A stretch of 64,000 nucleotides of DNA from NCBI GenBank assembly GCA_018889975.1, contig CP076546.1:2976001-3040000 (forward strand), read 5' to 3'. Position 1 is the stretch's first letter. Every line of letters starts with the position of its first letter. The position numbers were made by a program, and so were the translations under genes. Below the pieces are notes generated by a model. It did not search any database. It had not been told where the DNA came from and saw only the letters and a program-made list of their open reading frames with translations. Positions 1 to 8,295 of this stretch are shown here, piece by piece. The stretch comes from Bacillus sp. NP157 (lineage in GTDB: Bacteria > Pseudomonadota > Gammaproteobacteria > Xanthomonadales > Rhodanobacteraceae).

Positions 1-2
1 CC

Positions 3-1076
3 GCGGGCTACACCGCCACGCAGCAGTTCTACACCTATTCGGGCATCGCCGCGGACGGTACGCCGACCGGCCTGACCCAGATGAGCGGCGTCGTGTCGGG
101 TAACAACTCCTACGGCATCCCGCCCGACCCGCGCACGGTCGCCGGCAAGAACCTCAAGGCCGAAAACCAGGACGAGTTCATCCTCGGCTTCGACAAGACC
201 CTGGGCGAGAACTGGACCTACGGTGCCAAGCTGACCCAGCGCAAGCTCAACTCGGTCATCGACGATTTCTGCGACATCGACCTCGTCACCGCCAAGGCCA
301 CCGCCGAAGGCCACACCGTCGGCTCGACCAACAGCTGCTACCTGATCAACGGTGGCCACGCGAACACCTTCACCCTGCTCGACCCGTCGGGCAATCCGTT
401 CACGGTGGACCTGTCGCGCAAGGAAATGGGCATGCCGGCGACGAAGCGTCGCTACTACAGCGCCGAGCTCTTCATGGAGCACCAGTTCGACGGCGTGTGG
501 TACGGCAAGTTCGACTACGTGTTCTCGCGTTCTTACGGCAACACGGAAGGCCAGTCGCGTACCGATTCGCGCCAGAACGGCGCCGCCGGCAGCATGGACT
601 GGGACAACAGCTACGTCATGGACTACGCCAACGGCCCGCTGGGTAACGATCACCCGCACGTGTTCAAGGCGTATGGCTACTGGCAGTTCGCGCCCGAGTG
701 GCAGCTCTCGAGCAACTTCCAGATCGCATCCGGCGCACCGGAAGTCTGCCTGGGCTTCTACGGCCCGGACCAGACCGACCCGGCGCATTACGGCAGCGCC
801 TACCACTGGTGCGATGGCCAGCCTTCGCCCCCGGGTGAGAAGGGCCGCCTGCCGTGGACCTACCAGTGGGACCTGGGCCTGACCTGGCGTCCGGGCTGGG
901 GTGACGGCCGACTGGCGCTGTCCGCCAACGTGTTCAACGTGACCAACCAGCAGCGCGCCGTGTTCCGCTACCCGACCGAATGGCAGTCGACCAGCACGCC
1001 GCACCCGCTGTATCGCGCACCGCTCATAACGCAGGATCCGCGTTACGGCCGACTGTCGGTTTCGTACGACTTCTAA
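3..1076 (+). CDS. TonB-dependent receptor, C-terminal part (cut by window edge)
   Basis: The C-terminal 357 residues of an outer-membrane TonB-dependent receptor. The frame is already open at the left edge, so signal peptide, plug domain and first barrel strands lie outside the window. The visible part alternates aromatic and polar residues as barrel strands do and ends SVSYDF; a terminal Phe is the usual signal of the last strand for BAM insertion. Segments such as NDHPHVFKAYGYW and NVFNVTNQQRAVF resemble the Oar-like receptors that are expanded in Xanthomonadales. Such receptors import siderophores, oligosaccharides or peptides using TonB energy; the substrate cannot be read here. Confidence 0.85.
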   Translation, partial: AGYTATQQFYTYSGIAADGTPTGLTQMSGVVSGNNSYGIPPDPRTVAGKNLKAENQDEFILGFDKTLGENWTYGAKLTQRKLNSVIDDFCDIDLVTAKATAEGHTVGSTNSCYLINGGHANTFTLLDPSGNPFTVDLSRKEMGMPATKRRYYSAELFMEHQFDGVWYGKFDYVFSRSYGNTEGQSRTDSRQNGAAGSMDWDNSYVMDYANGPLGNDHPHVFKAYGYWQFAPEWQLSSNFQIASGAPEVCLGFYGPDQTDPAHYGSAYHWCDGQPSPPGEKGRLPWTYQWDLGLTWRPGWGDGRLALSANVFNVTNQQRAVFRYPTEWQSTSTPHPLYRAPLITQDPRYGRLSVSYDF

Positions 1077-1122
1077 ACCGCTTTACCGCTGCAACCTCAT
1101 CCCTGTGTGACGCTTGCGCCCA

Positions 1123-1177
1123 CCTCCGGAATCGGCCACTCCCCTGCCGTTTCCGGAGGCCCGGGCGCTCTTTTTTT
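1123..1177 (+). terminator. possible terminator after the TonB-dependent receptor
   Basis: Perfect 9 bp inverted repeat CCTCCGGAA (1123-1131) / TTCCGGAGG (1151-1159), with a run of seven T at 1171-1177. The T run is 11 bases past the stem rather than directly behind it, so this is not a textbook intrinsic terminator. It sits about 45 bases after the receptor stop and is the only candidate in the gap. Confidence 0.45.
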
Positions 1178-1568
1178 ACCTCGGCTCGCCCGATGCGGCG
1201 ACGACCATCTCGATGTAGCCGAGGATGTCGGCGACCGCGATGTCGAAGACCCCGGCGTCGCCGTTGTCGTAGGCCTGCCGCCACACGGCATAGCCGTCCA
1301 TCCAGGTTTCGTCGTCCTCGCCCTCGCCGACGCACTCGAGCACGCTCTGGTCGAGCGTCGCGCGGTTCACCGCGGCGTGGTGCATGGCCGACTGGATGCC
1401 GCCAGGCACCCGGTGGTTGCGCAGCTTCACGTCGAGGATGGACACGTGGAAGACCTGGCCGTCTTCCGGCTCGACATCCACTTTGCGGATGACCAGGCGC
1501 GAGGCTTCTTCGCCCGGACGGGTGCGATAGGTCCAGGCCTGGCCCGGGGCATACTCGGGTCGCATCAT
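1176..1568 (-). CDS. conserved hypothetical protein (130 aa)
   Basis: A 130-residue acidic, soluble protein with no signal peptide or membrane segment. I do not recognise the family. The sequence opens MMRPEYAPGQAWTYRTRPGE and has a Trp/Tyr-rich C-terminal half (WMDGYAVWRQAYDNG), so it looks like a folded protein and not a random frame. Either of the two adjacent Met codons could start it; no clear Shine-Dalgarno is visible. It is convergent with the receptor upstream and divergent from the ferredoxin-NADP reductase. Confidence 0.6.
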   Translation of the reverse strand: MMRPEYAPGQAWTYRTRPGEEASRLVIRKVDVEPEDGQVFHVSILDVKLRNHRVPGGIQSAMHHAAVNRATLDQSVLECVGEGEDDETWMDGYAVWRQAYDNGDAGVFDIAVADILGYIEMVVAASGEPR

Positions 1569-1808
1569 GCGGGGGCTTCATCAAGGGTATGAGGGGCGAT
1601 CTTAGACCAGCGCGAGACGCCTGGGGGCCCTGGGGCGGCGACCGTGCCGCAGATGCCGTATCCTTATAGGGTTGAGCCCGCACCCACACGGGGGTGCGGC
1701 GCCACGCGCGAGGCAGCGCGGCCCGTGGGTCGCTTCCCCAGCAGATTCCAGGGCTTCCGCGCAGCGCGGCGGCTACGTCCCCTTATTGTTTCAGAGGCAA
1801 CGCACACC

Positions 1809-2585
1809 ATGGTGGCACTGGCGACCGAACACGTCATCGACGTACATCACTGGAACGACTCGCTTTTCAGCTTCCGGACCACGCGTGACCCGGGTTTCCG
1901 CTTCGAAAGCGGGCACTTCGTCATGATCGGGCTGGAGGTGGATGGCCGTCCGCTGATGCGCGCGTATTCCATCGCCAGCGCGCATTACGAAGAGCACCTC
2001 GAATTCTTCAGCATCAAGGTCCAGGACGGCCCGCTGACCTCGCGCCTGCAGCACCTGAAGCCGGGCGACCCGGTGATCGTAAGCCGCAAGCCGACCGGCA
2101 CGCTGGTGCTGAACGACCTCAAGCCGGGCAAGCGTCTCTACCTGCTGGGCACCGGAACGGGGCTGGCGCCGTTCCTGTCGATCATCCGCGACCCGGAAAC
2201 CTACGAGCGCTTCGACAAGATCGTCCTTGCCCACGGCGTGCGCCGCGTGGAAGACCTCGCCTACTCGACCTACATCGAGGACGAGCTGCCGAACCACGAA
2301 TATCTCGGCGAGCTGGTGCGCGAAAAGCTCATCTATTACCCGACGGTCACGCGTGAGGAATTTCGCAACCGTGGCCGCATCACCGACGCCATCGCCGACG
2401 GCGAGATGGCCCGCGTCACCGGCCTGCCGCAGATCAATCCGGCGGAAGATCGCGTGATGCTGTGTGGCAGCCCGTCGATGCTCGACGACATCTGCGTCCT
2501 GCTCGACGGCGAAGGCTTCCAGGCCTCCCCGCGCACCCGCGAGCCCGGCGATTACGTCATCGAACGCGCCTTCGTCGAAAAATAA
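1809..2585 (+). CDS. fpr: ferredoxin--NADP(+) reductase
   Basis: Bacterial-type FAD-dependent ferredoxin/flavodoxin-NADP reductase (258 aa), exchanging electrons between NADPH and ferredoxin or flavodoxin in the cytoplasm. The FAD domain (about 1-95) carries RAYSIASA, the RxYS(I/L)AS motif that binds the flavin phosphates. The NADP domain has GTGTGLAPFLS (about 111-121) and a late VMLCGSPSM motif. The length matches the subclass-I bacterial family. The frame is open upstream to 1644, but the family N-terminus (TEHVIDVHHWNDSLFSF) fits the ATG at 1809, preceded by AGAGG at 1793. It converges with the kinase-like gene; their stops are 7 bases apart. Confidence 0.93.
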   Translation: MVALATEHVIDVHHWNDSLFSFRTTRDPGFRFESGHFVMIGLEVDGRPLMRAYSIASAHYEEHLEFFSIKVQDGPLTSRLQHLKPGDPVIVSRKPTGTLVLNDLKPGKRLYLLGTGTGLAPFLSIIRDPETYERFDKIVLAHGVRRVEDLAYSTYIEDELPNHEYLGELVREKLIYYPTVTREEFRNRGRITDAIADGEMARVTGLPQINPAEDRVMLCGSPSMLDDICVLLDGEGFQASPRTREPGDYVIERAFVEK

Positions 2586-2591
2586 ACACGT

Positions 2592-3242
2592 TCATTTGCG
2601 GATGCGGCCCTGGCCCTCGTTGTCCCAGTACCCGAAGATCCGCCGGGCGATGAGCTTGTAGAGCCGTTTGCCCGTCGCGCGCCACAGCCGCGAATGCGGT
2701 GCGGGTTGGGAGAGGATGGCTCGCTGCCGGGCCGAGAGGCGCTCGGCAGCGTAGGTCCGCTTGTGCTTCAGCAGATGACGCAGGTCTTCGCGGGCGAGGA
2801 TACGGAACAGGGTGCCGCGTCGGCCGCGGGTCCAGGCGATCTGGAAATCGACCAGCCCGGGCGAGCCGTCGGCCCGGACCAGCCAGTTCGGCTCCTTGGC
2901 CAGGTCGTTGTGGACGATGCCGCGCCGGTGCAGCACGGCGAGCAGGCGCAGCGCATCGCGGTAATAGCCCGGATCGAGCGGCTTGCCGACCTGCATCGGG
3001 TCACCGGCCATGTAGCTGCGTTCCAGCACCCGGCCATTCCACGCAAGCAGTCGCGGCACGCCGTCAATGCCATCCAGTCGGGCCAGGGCCCGCGCCTCGC
3101 GGGCGGCGGCACGGCGGGCGAACCAGCGCGCCCACCAGCGGGCGGCGGCGATGTCCCGGCGGATCAGCATCACGCCATCGCGCTCGACGCGTTCGATGCG
3201 GCCCAGTTCGTCGGACTTGAGCAGGGTGACGGTTTCCGTCAT
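2592..3242 (-). CDS. small protein-kinase-like phosphotransferase
   Basis: A 216-residue cytoplasmic protein with a minimal kinase fold of the kind seen in RIO-like and lipopolysaccharide sugar kinases. The catalytic loop reads IVHNDLAKEPN, replacing the HRD motif by HND, and the metal-binding DFG motif is VDFQ. A glycine-poor N-terminal lobe with the sequence GVMLIRRDIAAARWW may hold the ATP lysine or its substitute. Basic residues are abundant at the C-terminus (RLYKLIARRIF), suggesting membrane or nucleic-acid contact. The frame is open to 3290; the Met at 3242 (MTETVTLL) is chosen because the extra upstream residues look like random coding. Substrate unknown; Kdo/LPS kinase or protein kinase are both possible. 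Confidence 0.7.
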   Translation of the reverse strand: MTETVTLLKSDELGRIERVERDGVMLIRRDIAAARWWARWFARRAAAREARALARLDGIDGVPRLLAWNGRVLERSYMAGDPMQVGKPLDPGYYRDALRLLAVLHRRGIVHNDLAKEPNWLVRADGSPGLVDFQIAWTRGRRGTLFRILAREDLRHLLKHKRTYAAERLSARQRAILSQPAPHSRLWRATGKRLYKLIARRIFGYWDNEGQGRIRK

Positions 3243-3337
3243 CGCGTTGTGCACGCTTTTCCTTCGATTCGTTGACATCCTCTCCCGCACACGATGGCTA
3301 CGCTAAGATGCCAGCCTTGCAGGGAGAGACTGAAAAA

Positions 3338-4123
3338 ATGTTGGTGCGACACATCCTGTCGCTGGTCATGGCCACCGCCGGGCTCGCCGCCTGCCGTGAC
3401 GGCGCAGACCGGACGCACGGCGGGGATACGCCGCCGCCCGCCAGGGCCAGTGCCGCAAAAGCCGATGCCGGCAAGGATACCCGTTCCGGCCAGGATGGCC
3501 TGTATACGATCGAGCTTTCACTTCCCGACCTGCCCGCGCGGGCCGCGCCCCTGCGCCATGCCATCGACCGCTATGTCGACCGGCAGAAGCGGGCATTCCT
3601 GGAGAGCCTGGACGCGCCCGGCGCCAGCGAGCGGGCCCGTGAGATCCCGTGGGACCTCAACCTGGACATCGCCGTCTCCGCCCGCACCGACCGCTTCATC
3701 AACGTCCAGGTCGACGGCCAGTCCTTCACTGGCGGCGCCCATCCTGCGCCGATCGTGGACAGCTTCACGTTCGACACCGCGAGCGACCGCGTGGTCAACA
3801 TCCGCGAACTGTTCGACGATCCCGCGGCAGCGGAGAACGCCTTCGCCGCCGAGGCACGCCGCCAGCTGATCACCCAGCTGGACGACCAGGACGAGCCGCT
3901 GGCGTCGGATACACGGCAGATCGAGGAAGGCACCGAGCCGGGCAAGGACCACTACCGCGTCTTCAGCCTGCTGACCGGCCCAGACGACAAGGTGCATGGG
4001 CTGACCTTCATCTTCCCGCCGTACCAGGTCGCCGCCTACGTCGCGGGTCCCCAGGCGATCGACGTGCCCAGCGAAGCCTTCTCGCGTTATCTCAAGCCGG
4101 AGTATCGCGGGGCGTTCCGCTGA
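3338..4123 (+). CDS. lipoprotein with a DUF3298-like (RsiV-type) domain
   Basis: A 261-residue lipoprotein. The signal peptide ends in the lipobox LAAC with the acylated Cys at residue 19. After a short Ala/Pro-rich linker comes a domain whose order (PWDLNLDIAVSART, SFTGGAHP, TFDTASDRVVNIRELFDD, FIFPPYQVAAYVAGPQAIDVP) matches the DUF4163/DUF3298 fold of RsiV and PdaC-like proteins, so it probably sits in the periplasm attached to a membrane. The ATG at 3338 has GGGAG at 3322; the longer frame from 3272 would lack a signal peptide. The stop overlaps the start of the DUF456 gene (TGATG), so the two are probably co-translated. Binding partner unknown. Confidence 0.8.
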   Translation: MLVRHILSLVMATAGLAACRDGADRTHGGDTPPPARASAAKADAGKDTRSGQDGLYTIELSLPDLPARAAPLRHAIDRYVDRQKRAFLESLDAPGASERAREIPWDLNLDIAVSARTDRFINVQVDGQSFTGGAHPAPIVDSFTFDTASDRVVNIRELFDDPAAAENAFAAEARRQLITQLDDQDEPLASDTRQIEEGTEPGKDHYRVFSLLTGPDDKVHGLTFIFPPYQVAAYVAGPQAIDVPSEAFSRYLKPEYRGAFR

Positions 4124-4605
4124 TGGAACTCGCCCTTTACCTGCTCTCCGCCGTACTGATCGTCGGCGGTATCGCCGGTGCCATCCTGCCGTTTTTGCCC
4201 GGTATCCCGATGATCTTCGGCGGCATTTGGCTGGCTGCCGCGGTGGACGACTACCAGCACCTGGGCTGGGGCTGGCTGGTCGCCATCGGCATCGTCGGCG
4301 CGTTCGGCGTCGCGCTGGATTTCATCTCCGCCTCGCTCGGCGCCAAGCGTATCGGCGCTACGCCACGCGCATTGTGGGGTGCGGGCGTGGGCACCACGGT
4401 CGGCATGTTCTTCGGCATCCCCGGGCTCATCATCGGCCCCTTTGCCGGTGCGGTGGTGGGCGAACTGTGTTCCGGCAAGAGCGTGCTGCGCTCGGCCCAC
4501 GTCGGCGTCAGCACATGGGTCGGCATGCTGGTCGGCATGCTGGCCAAGGTCGTCATCTCCTTCCTCATGCTCGGGATGGCCGGCGTCGCCCTGCTGCTCT
4601 CCTGA
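4123..4605 (+). CDS. DUF456 family inner-membrane protein
   Basis: A 160-residue very hydrophobic protein of the DUF456 family, with about five membrane segments. The conserved family start (LSAVLIVGGIAGAILPFLPGIP) and the glycine-rich repeats GAGVGTTVGMFFGIPGLIIGPFAGAVVGEL are clearly visible; the latter resemble glycine-zipper helices. Its ATG lies inside the stop of the upstream lipoprotein, so translation is coupled. Family function is unknown; a role with the upstream lipoprotein is only inferred from the overlap. Confidence 0.88.
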   Translation: MELALYLLSAVLIVGGIAGAILPFLPGIPMIFGGIWLAAAVDDYQHLGWGWLVAIGIVGAFGVALDFISASLGAKRIGATPRALWGAGVGTTVGMFFGIPGLIIGPFAGAVVGELCSGKSVLRSAHVGVSTWVGMLVGMLAKVVISFLMLGMAGVALLLS

Positions 4606-4682
4606 GCACCCCCATCCGAAGACACATGGCGCGGCCCCCTCGCTCCCCGCTAGTCTCCCGCTACTACTACGGGGAGACACGC

Positions 4683-6449
4683 ATGTTCCGACGACTGACC
4701 CTCGCTGCCGCGATCACCTTCACGATCGGCGCGCTCCACGCCGAACCTGCCCAGCCTGCCTGGATTGCAAAGAGCAACGCCGACGCGCAGCTACTGCTCG
4801 ATGTCACCGCCCGTTTCAGCCCCGAATCGGCCACCGACATCGGCGTGAAGGGCTACGACGAGAAGACCGCCGACCTTGGCCCGGACATCGACAAGCGCCA
4901 GCGTGCCGCCCTGGTCGAGGTGCGCGACAAGCTCAACAAGCGCCTCGCCGAAGAAAAAGATCCGAACGTGCACCAGGACCTGCAGATCCTGCTCAAGCAG
5001 ATCGACGGGAACATCAAGGGCATCGACCTCAACGACCAGTACATGCTGCCGTGGTTCGACGCCGGGCAGATGGTGTTCAGCGGTGAATTCTCGCTGCTCA
5101 ATGCCGAAAGCACGCCCGAGCAGAACCAGGCCGCGCTGGGCCGCCTGAAGTGCTACGTGGGCCTCACGGCCGGATGCACGCCGCTGGTCGATGCGGCGAA
5201 AGCGCGCACCACCGAGAAGCTCGCCGACAAGAAGCTGATGGGGCCGGTCAAGGCCGACGTCGAGCAGAAGCTCGGCAACACCCAGCGTTATGTCGACGGC
5301 ATCCGCAAGCTGTTCGCCGAGAAGAAGATCGCCGGCACCGACGAGGCGATGGCGAAGCTCGACAAGCAGCTCAAGGACTACAACGCCTGGGTGAAGAAGA
5401 CGGTGCTGCCGCGTGCGCGCACGGACTTCCGCCTGCCGGAGCCGATGTACGCCTATAACCTGGAGCAGGTCGGCCTGGACATCGCGCCGCGCGACCTCAT
5501 CGCGCGCGCCGAACTCGAATTCATGGAGACCTCGTACGCCCTGCAGCAGCTTGCCCCCGTGGTGGCGAAGGCCGAGGGCCTGCCCGATGGCGACTACCGC
5601 GACGTGCTCAAGGCGTTGAAGAAGAAGCAGCTGGCGAAGGACAAGGTCGAGCCGACTTACCACGCCGTGATTGGCAAGATCGAAGACATCATCCGCCAGC
5701 AGCGCATCGTCGAATTGCCCAAGCGCGACCTCGCCATGCGTCTTGCATCGGAAGCGGAAAATGCGCGCACGCCGGCGCCGCACATGGATCCGCCGCCCTT
5801 CATCAACAACACCGGGCAGCGAGGCACCTTCGTGCTCACGACGGGCAACCCGCCGGCGAATGGCGATGCCTCGCAGACGTATGACGACTTCACCTTCGAA
5901 GCCGCCGCCTGGACGCTCACCGCGCACGAAGGCCGCCCCGGCCATGAACTGCAGTTCGCGGCGATGGTGGAACAGGGTGTTTCGCTCACGCGCAGCCTGT
6001 TCGCCTTCAACAGCGTGAACGTCGAAGGCTGGGCACTGTATGCCGAAGCCGAGATGGTGCCGTACGAGCCGCCGGCCGGGCAGTTCATCGCCCTGCAGTT
6101 CCGCCTGCTCCGTGCGGCCCGCGCCTTCCTCGATCCGATGCTGAACCTGGGCCTGGTCACCCGTGACCGTGCGCACGAGATCCTCGTGCACGATGTCGGC
6201 CTGTCCGAGCCGATGGCCCGGCAGGAACTGGATCGTTACACGTTGAATTCGCCCGGCCAGGCCACGGCGTATTTCTACGGATACAGCCGCATCCTGCAGC
6301 TGCGCGCGGAAACCCAGGTGGCGCTCGGTGCGAAGTTCGACCGCAAGGCGTTCAACGATTTCCTGATCGCCCAGGGCCTGCTTCCGCCTGAGCTGCTGGC
6401 CGAAGCCGTGCGCACGCGGTTCGTTCCGTCGGTGCTTAAGGCCAAATAG
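4683..6449 (+). CDS. DUF885 family exported putative metallohydrolase
   Basis: A 588-residue protein with a Sec signal peptide (about 1-20, cleaved after LHA) and a DUF885 domain filling the rest. The family's putative zinc motif is present as TAHEGRPGHELQ (HExxPGHxLQ type), about residues 415-426, followed by an acidic WALYAEAEM motif about 30 residues later, as in gluzincin-type peptidases. The C-terminal RQELDRYTLNSPGQATAYFYG is also diagnostic. The ATG has GGGGAGA eight bases upstream. DUF885 proteins are common as exported lipoproteins or periplasmic proteins in Xanthomonadales; peptidase activity is inferred from the motif. A REP pair follows 12 bases after the stop. Confidence 0.88.
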   Translation: MFRRLTLAAAITFTIGALHAEPAQPAWIAKSNADAQLLLDVTARFSPESATDIGVKGYDEKTADLGPDIDKRQRAALVEVRDKLNKRLAEEKDPNVHQDLQILLKQIDGNIKGIDLNDQYMLPWFDAGQMVFSGEFSLLNAESTPEQNQAALGRLKCYVGLTAGCTPLVDAAKARTTEKLADKKLMGPVKADVEQKLGNTQRYVDGIRKLFAEKKIAGTDEAMAKLDKQLKDYNAWVKKTVLPRARTDFRLPEPMYAYNLEQVGLDIAPRDLIARAELEFMETSYALQQLAPVVAKAEGLPDGDYRDVLKALKKKQLAKDKVEPTYHAVIGKIEDIIRQQRIVELPKRDLAMRLASEAENARTPAPHMDPPPFINNTGQRGTFVLTTGNPPANGDASQTYDDFTFEAAAWTLTAHEGRPGHELQFAAMVEQGVSLTRSLFAFNSVNVEGWALYAEAEMVPYEPPAGQFIALQFRLLRAARAFLDPMLNLGLVTRDRAHEILVHDVGLSEPMARQELDRYTLNSPGQATAYFYGYSRILQLRAETQVALGAKFDRKAFNDFLIAQGLLPPELLAEAVRTRFVPSVLKAK

Positions 6450-6461
6450 GTGGGCGAGACA

Positions 6462-6542
6462 TGTAGGAGCGCGCCCGCGCGCGAAAAACCAACAACGCGG
6501 TGACGCCGCGAACTGGTTTTCGCGCGCAGGCGCGCTCCTACA
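6462..6542. repeat. REP pair, inverted (units 6462-6484 and 6520-6542)
   Basis: Two 23-base REP units facing each other, 35 bases apart. Each starts TGTAGGAGCG and ends in CGCGCGA on its own strand; the first unit has one C-for-T change in the middle. Together they can fold as a long stem between the DUF885 gene and the convergent hemolysin III gene, so they probably act as a bidirectional terminator or mRNA end. The inner spacer has its own small inverted repeat (CGCGGTGACGCCGCG). Confidence 0.9.
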
Positions 6543-6575
6543 AAAGCCCTTTAGCCGTGCGCGTACAACAGCGTG

Positions 6576-7241
6576 CTAGCCGTGGGCGTCGGGGATGACG
6601 TAGAGCAGGATCGCCAGGTAATGCAGCACGCTGCCTGCGAGCACGAAGAAGTGCCAGATGGCGTGGCCGTAGGGCATGCGGCGGGCGATGTAGAACGGCA
6701 CGCCCGCCGTGTACGCGATGCCGCCGGCGAACAGCAGTACCAGCCCGCCGGTTTCCACGTTCTCGCGTAGCGGCTGGATGGCCACCACGGCCACCCAGCC
6801 CATCAGCACGTACATGATCACCGCGGCCTTGCGGTAGCGCTTGAGCATGCCCAGTTCGGCCGCGCTGCCGAGGATGGCCAGGCCCCAGATGGTGCCGAAC
6901 AGACCCCAGCCCCACGCGCCAGGCAGCGCCAGCAGGGTGAACGGCGTATACGTGCCCGCGATCAGCAGGAAGATGGCGATGTGGTCCAGCGTGCGGAACA
7001 CACGCTTGGCCACGCCGCCCGCCGGCACCGAGTGATACAGCGTCGACGCGGTGTAAAGCAGGATCAGCGTCGAGCCGAAGACCGAGCTGGCGACGACGGA
7101 ACGCACGCCGCCATACATCGCCGAAAACGACACCAGTACGGCGAGGCCGGCGATGCTGAGCACGATCCCCAGGCCATGGATCACGCTGCTGGCGACTTCT
7201 TCAGCGAAGGCGTAACGCGGTTGGGCGTTGTCGAGGGTCAT
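6576..7241 (-). CDS. trhA: hemolysin III / PAQR family membrane protein
   Basis: A 221-residue seven-helix inner-membrane protein of the bacterial hemolysin III (TrhA/YqfA, PAQR) family. The metal-site motifs are visible: an early EEVASSVIHGLG helix, SxxYH as STLYHS near residue 68, the RTLDHIAIF motif near 85, and the C-terminal GHAIWHFFVLAGSVLHY with two His. In the wider PAQR family these residues bind zinc; in E. coli the protein is linked to membrane energetics. Haemolysis should not be assumed. It is divergent from the universal stress gene with only 39 bases between start codons. Confidence 0.93.
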   Translation of the reverse strand: MTLDNAQPRYAFAEEVASSVIHGLGIVLSIAGLAVLVSFSAMYGGVRSVVASSVFGSTLILLYTASTLYHSVPAGGVAKRVFRTLDHIAIFLLIAGTYTPFTLLALPGAWGWGLFGTIWGLAILGSAAELGMLKRYRKAAVIMYVLMGWVAVVAIQPLRENVETGGLVLLFAGGIAYTAGVPFYIARRMPYGHAIWHFFVLAGSVLHYLAILLYVIPDAHG

Positions 7242-7280
7242 GGGTTATCGCACTGCACAAATGAGTCCCGAGGGTACTCC

Positions 7281-8156
7281 ATGGGGCTTCCGGTTGCGAA
7301 GCATTCTCAACTGGTGTTGTATGCGGGGATGACCCTCGAACTCCTCCTGCATGTTCCGCGCCTCCCGCCCCAGGGACCCGGCCTCCGCGCCGCGCTCGCC
7401 ATGGCGTCGCGCATCGACGCCCGGCTGGACGCCATGCACGTGGTGGACATGCCGGCCGCGGCGTTCACCGTGCCCGAAGCGGTGCCGATGCAACTGGACG
7501 CCGTGCGCCAGCGGGCCACCGAGGCCAGGGCGGTCGCGGGCGACTGGGCCGACCTGCTCGCGGCGCAGGGGCTGCGCGGCAAATGGCGGGTCGGCAACGG
7601 CGACACGGTGACCGTGCTCACGCACGCCTCGGCGGGGTATGACCTGGTCGTGATGGAACGCTCGTCCACGATGCGTGGCGATGCACCGATCGGCTTCGGT
7701 GTCGTCTCGCGCACCGTGTTCGGTGCCAGCCGTGGCGTGCTCGTCGTACCTGATGCCGCATCGGTGGAAAGCCTTGGCGAGCACGTGCTGGTGGCATGGA
7801 GTGGCAGCCGCGAATCCGCCCTCGCCTTGCGCTCGTCGCTACCGTTGTTGCGCAAGGCCGCGAAGGTCACCGTCATCGACGGTAGCCACGACGAAGAGAT
7901 CGGCACCTGCGCCCTGCCCGACACCGACATCCGTGGATGGCTGGACAGCCATGGCGTCACCGCGGAAGTGCGCAAGCTGGATGCCGCGGCTTTGTCGTCC
8001 CCGGGACCGGAACTGCTGAAGATCGCCCACGAGGACGGTGTCGACCTCATCGTGATGGGCGCATGGGGCCGGTCGCGGTTGTCCGAGCTAGTGCTCGGAG
8101 GCACCACGCGCTACCTTTTCATGCAGTCGGACGTGCCCATGCTGGTCGCTCACTGA
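7281..8156 (+). CDS. tandem universal stress protein
   Basis: A 291-residue protein with two UspA domains (about 14-150 and 160-290). Domain 2 keeps the nucleotide-binding pattern G-x2-G-x9-G as GAWGRSRLSELVLGG; domain 1 has diverged there (MERSSTMRGDAPIGFG), so probably only the second half binds ATP. The ATG at 7281 has GAGGG seven bases upstream. A Met at 7329 (MTLELLLHVP) would match the usual Usp N-terminus better but has no properly spaced ribosome site. Cytoplasmic stress protein; the specific stress cannot be read. It is alone in its transcription unit. Confidence 0.88.
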   Translation: MGLPVAKHSQLVLYAGMTLELLLHVPRLPPQGPGLRAALAMASRIDARLDAMHVVDMPAAAFTVPEAVPMQLDAVRQRATEARAVAGDWADLLAAQGLRGKWRVGNGDTVTVLTHASAGYDLVVMERSSTMRGDAPIGFGVVSRTVFGASRGVLVVPDAASVESLGEHVLVAWSGSRESALALRSSLPLLRKAAKVTVIDGSHDEEIGTCALPDTDIRGWLDSHGVTAEVRKLDAAALSSPGPELLKIAHEDGVDLIVMGAWGRSRLSELVLGGTTRYLFMQSDVPMLVAH

Positions 8157-8201
8157 CCGTTGCTTTTCGCTCGACATCCTGCCTAATCTGGCATCGGACC
8201 T

Positions 8202-8237
8202 GAACACGATCCCCGCCGGTCCCCACCGGCCGTGTTC
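8202..8237 (+). other. stable hairpin in the leader of the TonB gene
   Basis: Nested inverted repeat: GAACAC (8202-8207) pairs with GTGTTC (8232-8237), and inside it GCCGGT pairs with ACCGGC around a CCCC loop. No T run follows, so it is not a normal terminator of the stress gene. It may be a structured leader of the TonB gene that starts 58 bases later. Confidence 0.45.
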
Positions 8238-8295
8238 CCGACCATGTAGCAAGCACATACGCAACGCCTTCCCCACATCGTCATGGAGGTGGCTC

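Noticed and set aside
4791-6191. 466-codon minus-strand frame over the DUF885 gene
   Set aside because: Antisense shadow with no motif or ribosome site.
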